From Cyrtodaria siliqua (lineage: Eukaryota; Mollusca; Bivalvia; Adapedonta; Hiatellidae), in contig JAWPHD010004369.1 in the NCBI GenBank assembly GCA_037043455.1, positions 1 through 64,000 on the forward strand: 64,000 nucleotides of DNA, written 5' to 3'. Of this stretch, positions 26,101 through 38,100 are shown piece by piece; within the stretch, counting starts at the first letter, position 1; each line of letters opens with the position of its first letter. The notes beneath the pieces were generated by a model. That model was given only the letters and a program-made list of their open reading frames with translations. It did not search any database and had not been told where the DNA came from. The position numbers and the translations under genes were made by a program.

Positions 26101-29100
26101 CTATAGAGATATTAATTTTGAAGGTTGTTGTTGTCAGACATCTTTGAAAAAAAGAGAAGTCTTTTCAAACGTTTAATCAAACTGGTGTCTGTGGAGCGCT
26201 GAGGTTTAGTGGTAGAGCGGAGGACCCATGATCGAAAAGTCCTGGGTTCGATCTCTGCCATGACCATATGTGTTGTGTCCCTGAGCAAAACACTTTATCT
26301 GCATTTGCTTAGTAACTGGTTCTACCCAGGAAGAAATCGAGAGTGATTAAAATAAGTTTTCGTTGCAATCGATGTAAATTAAATGAGATGAAACTAACTA
26401 AACTGGTGTCTAAACATACACGATACAAATTACAAAAGTTGTATCTTACTATAGTAGGCATGATAAATAACAGGTAACATAAGTATAAGAGATTTTACCG
26501 ACAAATAGCGTGAATTACAGTATTTAACCCTTAACCCGCTACATATATATTTATAATGAACTGTTCTGTCTTTGAATTAAAACGATTCCATTTATGTGAC
26601 AAAGTAAATTGTAAACATTGTAAACCCTGATCAGCCTGCGAGTTACAGATCTGGGTTTATAATGGACGCAAAGGCTACTATAGTCGTGCTTAACAGGTTA
26701 AGGATTAAAGGGTAAGAAATTGGATTCTAAATTGAGTTTCAAAATAAACATGCATTTTGTCTCCTATAAAATGGTAATCGATTTCAGATTTTTATCACAG
26801 TGTTTCATTTCTGTTTTTAGCTCTACTGATCAGAGATCAGCAGAGCTTATGCCGTGGTGCGGCGTCCGTCGTCCGTCCGTCCGTCCGTCTGTCCGTTAAC
26901 TTTTATTTGTAGCGACTACTCCTCTGAAACTACTGGATGGATATTCATAAAACTTTACAGAAATGTTGCCCATGAAGTCTAGTTGATCCTAGCAAAAATT
27001 CATGTTGATGTGAAATCCAAGATGGCCGCCAAAGCTAAAAATATATTTTTTAAATTTAAGTTTGTAGCGACTACTTCTTGAAAACTATAAGTGATATTGA
27101 TATGGGACTTTTTCTAAAATGATCAGCATGACATGATGTTGGTCCTTGTCGAAAATTGTTTTGATTTGACGTTAAACGTGGCTGCCAGCGGCCATCTTTG
27201 TTTACATAGAGTTATATAGTAAAAACTTGTAGCGACTACTCCTCTGAAACTATTTGGCGGATTTTCATGAAACTTCACAGGAATGTTGCTCTTGATGTCT
27301 AAATGATCCTAGCAAAATTTCAGGTCGGCCGGAAATTCAAGATGGCCGCCACGGCTAAAAATAAATTTTCAAAATACAAGTTTGTAGCGACTACTTCTTG
27401 AAAACTATAAGTGATATTGATATGGGACTTTTTCTAAAATGATCAGCATTGCATGATGTTGATCCTAGTCAAAAATCGTTTTGATTCAACGTTAAACATG
27501 GCTACCAGCGGCCATCTTTGTTTACATAGAGTTATATAGTAAAAACTTGTAGCGACTACTCCTCTGAAACTACTTGGTGGATTGTCATGAAACTTTACAG
27601 GAATGTTGCTCTTGATGTCTTATTGATCCTAGAAAAATTTCAGGTCGGCCGGAAATTCAAGATGGCCGTCACAGCTAAAAATAGATTTTTAAAAAATAAG
27701 TTTGTAGCGACTACTTCTTGAAAACTATAAGTGATATTGATATGGGACTTTTTCTGAAATGATCAGCATGACATGATGTAGATCCTTGTGGAAAATTATT
27801 TTGATTCGACGTTAAACATGGCTGCCAGTGGCCATCTTTGGTTACATAGAGTTATATAGTAAAAACTTGTAGCGACTACTCCTCTGAAACTACTTGACGG
27901 ATGTTCATGAAACTTCACAGGAATATTGCTCTTGATGTCTAGTTGATCCTAGAAAAATTTCAGGTCGGCCGGAAATTCAAGATGGCCGCCACAGCTAAAA
28001 ATAGATTTAAAATAAATAAGTTTGTAGCGACTACTTCTTCAAAACAATAAGAGATATTGATATGGGACTTTTTCTAAAATGATCAGTATGACATGATGTT
28101 GGTCCTTGTCGAAAATCGTTTTGATTTGACGTTAAACATGGCTGCCAGCGGCCATCTTTGTTTACATAGAGTTATATAATGAAAACTTGTAGCGACTACT
28201 TCTCTGAAACTACTTGACGGATTTTCATGAAACTTCACAGGAATGTTGCTCTTAATGTCTTATTGATCCTAGCAAAATTTCAGGTCGGCCGGAAATTCAA
28301 GATGGCCACCACGGTTAAAAATAGATTTTCAAAAAACAAGTCTGTAGCGACTACTTCCTGAAATCAAAATCAATCAGTAGAGCTTCAAGGTCATTGACCT
28401 CTTGTTAATGTTTGCATATTTGTCTTCAGGTATTTGCTGGCATATTTCCATCCGATCAGTCCGATTTTTCAGCGCTGCAGGCAGCCATTGGAAAATTGAC
28501 ATTAAACGATTCCAGCGTGGATGTTCATGTAGACCACAGGTATTGTTATAATTATGACGTTAAAGTGATAAATCTTTTTTTATGAGTTAAAGGCACTAAC
28601 CTTCCAAAGTAACAGCAAAATTACATTACTGAATTGTTTATCCAAACCCTATCCATTTGTTTAGGTCATAAAACGATGTATCTGTTCTGTTTATAGGTAT
28701 AGTTTTTTTTCACTTGTACTTAAAATATCTGATATTGAATATACTTAAAATGAATTCTGAGTTGGTAACTCTTAATTCGACGCTCCAGTTTAGAGGTTTG
28801 GCCTGGTTGGGTGAAGAGGTTTGTATTGTGTCTATAGAGTTTAGATTCTCAAAATATTTAAGTAACTTCCTATTCTTTCTCTAAGTGTGGACACTGATCC
28901 CTTTTATTGGAATGACACTATTAAAGGTAAAAGTGAGGTTTGTGCACCCTAAAACCTGGTTTAAACCCCCTCCCCCAGCGGCCTTTTTGCCACGGGCTGT
29001 TTCAAGGCGGTAGCCCTATTGTCAATCCTTTTATGTTTGTGGTGTCACTTTTTTTTTACGTTGTTATTATGCTCCCTGAAATTTCTCGGGAGGAGCATAA

Positions 29101-32100
29101 AGTTGCCGTCATGTCCGTTCGTATGTTCCGTTTTCTTGACCGCTTAACAACTATGTTTTTCATCCGATTTTCACGAAACTTCATAGGAAGTATCAGTATG
29201 ATGTCTAGTAGCGCATATTTTTGTGAGATTCCGGTTGAATGATTTTTGGCGGAGTTATGGGACTTTGAAGTTTTTCGAATGTAAACTTTGTCCGCTCAGC
29301 TCCATACTTTTTTCGTCCGATTTTCACAAAACTTCATCAGAAGTATCAGTATGATGTCTAGTGGCGTATTTTATCAGGACGTTCGTGTTGAATGATTTTT
29401 AGCGGAGTTTCGGGACTTTGAAGTTTTTCAATTCTAAAGCTAGTCCACTCAACTCCTCTGCTTTCCATCCGATTTTCTCGAAACTTCACATGAAATATCA
29501 GTATGATGCCTAGTAGTGCATATTGTCAGGACGTACCGGGTGAATGATTTTTGGCGGAATTACGTCACATTGAAGTTTTTCAATTCTAAAGCTTGTCTGC
29601 TCAACTCCTAAGTTTTTCACCTGATATCCATGAAACTGTATAGAAAGTATCAGTATTATTTCTAGTAACGCATTTTGTCGGGATGTTTTGGTTAAAAAAA
29701 CTTTGGCGGAGTTACAGGACTTCGCAATTTTTTAAAAAATATAAAGCTTGTGAGCTCAACTCATCATACATTTTCCATCCGATTATATTTGACAAGTGTA
29801 CCTTTATTCAGGGAGCATCCATCGGTTCTTGTTGAGCTTGTTTCTGGTGTACTGTTTTCTGTGAATGCTACATTTCCTGTTCAACTTTTATAAGTAATGT
29901 TATAGACCCAATTATATTTGTTTATATTTTCCGCAGTGCTGTGCTAGGCCAGGGTTGGAGACTTGGGTTTCTGGGGCTCCTCCACATGGACGTGTTCACC
30001 ACACGGTTAGACCAGGAATACAACGCTTCTGTTGTAGTTACTGCACCCAATGTTCCTTACAAAGGTAAATGTGAAAAAATATATACTTTTATTTACATTG
30101 TTATAAAGATGAGCCTCACATCTTTTAAGGTGTTGCGCCATGGTGAAATGGTTAGCATCGCAGTTTAGTAACTCCGGGATTTCATGTTCAATCCCAGCCT
30201 GGACTGAATTTAGGTTAATTATCAAAGTATTTAAAAAGTATTTTCCACAGTACCAGTCCTTCAGATGCACTTTAAACCAAGATCTGCTTGCTAAAATGCC
30301 CAGTGCAATACAGCGAGGATATATAAATGCTTATAAATAATGAAAACGCTCAAATAGATTTTATGGGTGTTTAATTTTATTGTTCAAGTAATTTATAATA
30401 AGTGCATATTTTGAAATTGAAGGATATTAATTAACAATAAATACAAACACTGATTGTCGCAGAATTAACAATAAATACAAACACTGATTGTCGCAGAATT
30501 AACAATAAATACAAACACTGATTGTCTCAGAATTTTTAAACATGGTGTATAGCTTTCAATTAAAGTCACATGGGTAGGAAATACCAGGTATGGCCAACCA
30601 TTATCATTAAATCAAGTTACAGCTCGAAATATTAAATTTAGGGATTTTGACTTTTTAAACTTAACAACTTAATTGTAGTTAGAAACAAAGATAATGAATT
30701 TATTAAGCTGAATAAATGGGATGACTGACCATTTAACACATGCACACAAAAGGCCAAAATGTTATAAAAGGAAAAAACAGGGGATCAACCTTGAGTAATA
30801 TATATATTTACTGGTAAAAAATCAAAAGAACCAGCTTTTCTAAAGCTGCGTCAAAGCTGTGTTTTTAAGAAAAAGCCAATTTATTATCAGATTTCAAGCC
30901 AAAGTAAAAAATGCAGCATTTTTACAAGTATGATCTAAAAAGCACAGTTTCATTGGAAGAAAGTTTTGATTGTCTTTAAAATCTCAGCTTTTTGGGGGGA
31001 AATGCAGGTTTTAGATAAAAAGCACAGCTTTTCAATTTTAACAGCTTCTGTATGGGAATAAAGCAGCTTTTTTTTTTTAAAACACAGCTTCTGATTTTGG
31101 AAATTTGAGAGCGGCGTTAAAGCTAGCTTGAACGTAGGATATTGTAAAAGCTGCGTTTCACTTTCGCTAGGGTATTGTTCCTACGAAATCATCCCGACAT
31201 CACGTTATTCCAGCAAGATAACATCACATGTAACTCGAACTAAGTATGGCCTGGCGTTATCTTGTTGAAATAATGACATTGGGATGATTTCCTAGAAACA
31301 GTAAATAAAAACGGTTGTCCATAAGCGATATTAAAATGTGTGGCTTTTGTTTTCTACCCATGTGACATGCTTTTATTGTATATTATATTTCAGTGAAAAT
31401 TAAAGGTGTTAAGAACATTAAATTCCATGGTAGTGATGAACTGACCATATTGAACCCCACTAAGGTAAGATAACGTACTGGCATATCATCAGTCAGAGGT
31501 GTAACTTCATAAGGTATATAACCTTTTCATGTGTTGGTGCGCCTTAAAACCCCAATTCAATTCAATTCATTAGGTTATGTCAGAAATGACTAAGAAAAGT
31601 TACTTAATTTCACGAAATGAGTTATTTCCCTTTGACACAGAGTTGGAGTTTATTCCTGTTAGTTTTGGTAAAATAACTTACTTTTGTGAAAAATGATTTT
31701 ATTTTAATAAAACTATTTGCTGCGATAGTAAAGCCTAAGCAGGAAATTCTTAAAACAGAAAATTTGACATCTGAAACAGTGTATTAAATCTATTTTAATA
31801 TTAGAATTGTATCATTCTGGGTTTAAAGAATTTCATTACTCAGTGTCAAGTAAAAACTCAATGAGTTCTGAGAACAGACTGACCTTCTCCAACTCGCTAA
31901 ATTAACAGATTTCATTGGTCCAATTTTTTTTCACAGAACCAAACAGAATACTTCATTCATATTTTCTTTTGGTTGTTTCTATCATGACATCACTTTCTGG
32001 TATTATGACATCACATCCTGGTATTATGACATCACGTCATGCTATGATGATGAACAAGTTTATTATCAAAATTCCATTAGGCAAATAGCCCATGAGGATA

Positions 32101-35100
32101 TACATTTTGTTTTACAACACATGACTGACAGTCAAAATATACAATATTCACAACTAATTAATTTTACAAATGCACTATTTGTTATGATAACATCATATAT
32201 ATATTTTTTTAATAATAATTCCTTTCATTTGTGTGGAGAAGGCTTTTAGCCATTACAGTTGTACACAATATACAGGTCAGATTTGCTTAATTTAAAACAT
32301 GTAGCTACTACCAACAGACAAGTTTGTGAATTAATTCAATTATTTGCAAACAAACATTCATTTCGTTTATTAAAAGATTTGTAAACAAAAATAGCCACGT
32401 TTCTAATTTCTTTTTGACATTCTGAGTTAATTAACAAAATAAGTTTCTGCATATTTGGCCTATCCCAATAATATTTTTTGATATATTGTTTTCTGAACTC
32501 CGAGTATATAGGACATTCTAACATAAAATGAAACTCGTCTTCTAGGATATTACAAAATTTACATTTTCTCTCATTTACCGGAATTCTATTAGGTTTATTC
32601 CAACGTCCTGCTTCTATTTCTAGTCTGTGCGAGGATACTCTTAATTTTGTCATGGCAATTCTAAATTTTGATATATTACAAATATTAAGATAAGGTTGAA
32701 ACTTGAAAACACATATACAGTTATAAAAGCGTGCTCTACTTGAATCAGATGCAACACAGTGTGTTCTCAGAACTGTTTGAGGCTTTAAGTTGCTTTGAGA
32801 GACAGATTAAGACTGTTTGTATCACTCATTGAGTAATGTGTTAGATTAAGACTGTTTGTATCACTCATTGTGTAATGTGTTAGATTAAGACTGTTTGTAT
32901 CACTCATTGAGTAATGTGTTAGATAAAGACTGTTTGTATCACTCATTGAGTAATGTGTTAGATTAAGACTGTTTGTATCACTCATTGAGTAATGTGTTAG
33001 ATAAAGACTGTTTGTATCACTCATTGAGTAATGTGTTAGAATAAGACTGTTTGTATCACTCATTGAGTAATGTGTTAGATAAAGACTGTTTGTATCACTC
33101 ATTGAGTAATGTGTTAGATTAAGACTGTTTGTATCACTCATTGAGTAATGTGTTAGATTAAGACTGTTGTATCACTCATTGAGTAATGTGTTAGATTAAG
33201 ACTGTTTGTATCACTCATTGAGTAATGTGTTTCTTGAACATGTTGAAACCAAGAATCACAAAATTCTAAAAATAAAATAATTCTAAAGTGATTTAAAAGG
33301 CTGTTCTAAGTCAATAATGATGGCACCACTGGGTATGATTGCCCTAGAGTCAATTAATTACCAATGTTGTTATGTAATATGTAAATGATTTATTAACAAA
33401 GTGTAAAAGAAGTAATGTTATGTTAAATTAGTTGCCAAAAGAGCCAGTGAAAAATGTATGTTACAGGATAATTCTGGTTTTGATAGAAAACAGATCCAAA
33501 AATAGATGAGAATGAATGCATATCTGAAACTAACTAGCAGTGATTTTGAAAAAAACACACCCACTCAAAAACCTATCACAAGATCATAATGAGACATTTA
33601 TTTAATCCATCTTTGAAAAGAATTAATTATAAACAATTGTATGAGTGTGCAACTAGTCATTTGTTTAACTGATAGGTTCAGTGGTTCTTTACTTCAACGA
33701 GTAACTCAAAATATGCAGAATGTTCGAATCCCACTGAGATTTCGACTTGTCCAGTGAGAAAGTGTCGGTTCTTATGGAATGTCGGGAGGTTTACAGTACT
33801 GGTTTTACCTGGGAAAAATGGGGTTGTCTACCTTTACCACCAAAATATCGACCTTCGTATATGGCCCAACATATGTTAAAAATGACGTAAAACACCATTC
33901 AAACACCAGCAGATATAGAGTCACAGTTAGTTATTTTATGTTTGAAGTTAGTTATTAATATTAGTGATTATTATTTTTCTTTCACTGAGAAATCCTGATC
34001 TTTCACCCATAGAAATGTAATAAAGAGTCGGTTGCACCAGTACAATATAATAGGATTATTACTTGATCTGGAAGTTTGTATCACCTTGAGGGGACATGCC
34101 ATATCTGCAGGATCTGACGGGAGGCTTTAGCCTAGAGTGTGATCCTGGCGATATGGCATGTCTGCAGGATCTGACCGGAGGCTTTAGCCTAGAGTGTGAT
34201 CCTGGCGATATGGCATGTCTGCAGGATCTGACCGGAGGCTTTAGCCTAGAGTGTGATCCTGGCGATATGGCATGTCCACAAGAGGTGATGCTACTTCCAG
34301 ATCACTTACTCTAGTAATGATCCTTTTATTATATACCTTCATAAGCAAGCTCGTAAAATAATATAGCACCATAGACTAGTTTGTTTACACAGGTAGGCGA
34401 CGATGTCACATGACTTCGTATAAGTAGTATAATGAAACAGAAATCTATTTTTAGTAGTATAGTGATAAGAATGCAGAAAACTTCTAGTGGTGATACAGGA
34501 TTTTGTATTCCATTGCAGGAAAAATGAAGGTACTAGTTGCGTATTATCGATAGGTAAATAATAAAAAGTCAGATAATATGCAAGTTAGTTAAAAAAAAAC
34601 ATATTTATTATCAACTGTCAAGATGATATTCTTAGCACTGTTTAAGTGTACACTGCTCTATAAACTGTATGTTTATTTTCTTGAACAGTTACCTACACAA
34701 AGTATAATAACCGAATTCAGAGAGCCAATGGTAAAAGGGACAATAATAGCTCCAGATGAATATGTTGGCAGTATCATATCACTATGCCTGGTAAGTTGTG
34801 GTGTTCTTTTTTTTTGTAAAGGGCAGACTCAGTGTGAATTCTTCTTGAATATTAAACAAGACATTTTAATTATTAATTTAAATTGTTATTGGCTTTTTCA
34901 ATTTCTGTTTGTACTGACCATATCCTGTTGAATGAGACGACCAACTTAAAACATGCGTTTCATATGCAAACACAATTTAAACTTTTAAAATTATATAAAT
35001 ATTAAAGAACTATCAGACGGCAAATGATAGTTTAGTCATATTTGTGGGCTCCAGAGATCAAAATTGTTCTACAATATTGTTAGATTATACATATGTTCTG

Positions 35101-38100
35101 GAGGTGTTTTAATTGTTAGATTATACATATGTTCTGAAGGTGTATTAATTGTTAGATTATACATATTTTCTGGAGGTGTATTAAATGTTAGATTATACAT
35201 ATGTTCTGGAGGTGTATTAATTGTTAGATTATACATATGTTCTGGAGGTGTATTAATTGTTAGATTATACATATGTTCTGGAGCTGTATTAATTGTTAGA
35301 TTATACATATGTTCTGGAGGTGTATTAATTGTTATTATGATTGTCATATTAAAGCTGCTATCCTGCCAACAACAGGCAAATTTTGCAACTGATGCACAGC
35401 ATTTCAAAGCCTACTAACGATAAGGTACATATTATGTAACTTACATAATTATGTTGCGAATCCAAACTCTATAACTACAATATAAACGCCTTAACCATCA
35501 CCCTATTACCAACTCTTAATTCATTTTACACATATTCAATTACGGGTATTTTAAGTATCCGTGAATAAATCTAGACTTTTAATCAGACTTTTAATCAGCA
35601 CATGTATTATTTTACGACCTCAATGCATGGAAAGAGTTTGCAAGAACGGTTTTGTAGCGAAATTTGGCAGTTTAGTTCTTTAAACAAATTTACTATTTTA
35701 AAAAACATGTAAACATGAATGCTGAAATCTTGACTACTTTTCATCAATATGTTCGAGCCTCTGAATCGGACTCAAATCTGAGATCTGAGTTTGGTAGTAT
35801 ACTGAAAATATTGAAATCTGACTAAAGCGTTGAGACTCAGGTTGTTGATGAACACAACTGCGTTATTATAGTCTGAGTCGAGAAACTAAGATAAGATTTT
35901 GATGGCCCAGTGGATAGCACGGTGGACTTAAAACACAGAGGACCCAGGTTCAAGCCTCACTGCCGGCACTGAGTTACATCTGTTTGTTATTTGGGCAAGA
36001 CATTTTTCATTAACATCGTTCGTCAAATGTTAACCTGGAGGTCCCGTGTATCGGAGTTTTTCATCCAAGCACGTCTGTGTTCATTAGCTAGTAAGAGCAG
36101 GGCGGGTCCCCAAATTCCTGTGTATCCTACCTCTCTCTTGCTGGGACTGTTTGCAATAACCTATTACCTTATTTGTTAAAGAGTTGTTAAACAACATTCA
36201 TATCAATAATGGATGGCGGGAGATATACAGTACTGGTTCTTCTCAGGAAAAGTAGTGTGATCTGCCTCTACCACAAAAAAATTTGAATGTCATATATGGC
36301 CTAAAATGTGCTAAAAATGACGTAAAACTCTACTCGAACAAACAAATCATTTCAATTATTTGATTCATAGACACAAATGTGTTGATAAATGCTAGTATTG
36401 TATATGAGAATTGATTTAGCATAAATTTAGAACGCAGGTACATAAAGAACAGAAATTAACATCTCAGCATACTTTTCAGGACCGCCGTGGGACCTATCCA
36501 GAGCAGAGCTATATAGATGACAAGCGGGTGATGTTTAAAATGGTTCTACCTCTTAATGAAATTCTAGTCGACTTTTTTGATGAATTAAAATCTATGACAT
36601 CAGGATATGCAAGGTAAATTAATACACATTTATAGAAAGCTGCCTTAAAAGATACGCTTAATGTCAATTTGTTAGAATAATTGCTTAATGTTTAACTAGG
36701 AAACTTACTATGAATTAAAATATAAAGAATCCAAACTGATTTCATGTGTAATATTGACTTGATTCACATGAAGCTGAAAGTGTACATATTATTACAACAT
36801 CTGATATGGACATCATCCAGTCCCATGTCTGATATGGACATCATCCAGTCCCATGTCTGATATGGACATCATCCAGTCCCATGTCTGATATGGACATCAT
36901 CCAGTCCCATGTTGATATGGACATCATCCAGTCCCATGTCTGATATGGACATCATCCAGTCCCATGTCTAATATGGACATCATCCAGTCCCATGTCTGAT
37001 ATGGACATCATCCAGTCCCATGTCTAATATGGACATCATCCAGTCCCATGTCTGATATGGACATCATCCAGTCCCATGTCTAATATGGACATCATCCAGT
37101 CCCATGTCTGATATGGACATCATCCAGTCCCATGTCTGATATGGACATCATCCAGTCCCATGTCTGATATGGACATCATCTAGTCCCATGTCTGATATGG
37201 ACATCATCCAGTCCCATGTCTAATATGGACATCATCCAGTCCCATGTCTGATATGGACATCATCCAGTCCCATGTCTGATATGGACATCATCCAGTCCCA
37301 TGTCTGATATGGACATCATCCAGTCCCATGTCTGATATGGACATCATCCAGTCCCATGTCTGATATGGACATCATCCAGTCCCATGTTGATATGGACATC
37401 ATCCAGTCCCATGTCTGATATGGACATCATCCAGTCCCATGTCTGATATGGACATCATCCAGTCCCATGTTGATATGGACATCATCCAGTCCCATGTCTG
37501 ATATGGACATCATCCAGTCCCATGTCTGATATGGACATCATCCAGTCCCATGTCTGATATGGACATCATCCAGTCCCATGTCTGATATGGACATCATCCA
37601 GTCCCATGTCTGATATGGACATCATCCAGTCCCATGTTGATATGGACATCATCCAGTCCCATGTCTGATATGGACATCATCCAGTCCCATGTCTGATATG
37701 GACATCATCCAGTCCCATGTTGATATGGACATCATCCAGTCCCATGTCTGATATGGACATCATCCAGTCCCATGTCTGATATGGACATCATCCAGTCCCA
37801 TGTTGATATGGACATCATCCAGTCCCATGTTGATATGGACATCATCCAGTCCCATGTCTGGATTTTTCTGCCAAACTTGATTGGTAAACTTCTGTCATTG
37901 ATTGATCCCAAGATTTTTTAAAATGTATACACTTTTTTGGACTTTGTGAAATGAACAGTTGTCACTTCTTCAGAACTGCTCGTGGTTCTGCATGGTTGGA
38001 TAGTTACCTTAAAAATAGACGTCATTTCAGACGTTTTTTGCATGTTATATAACGTTTGTCCTTGTAATTACAGTTTTGATTATGAAGATGCAGACTATGA

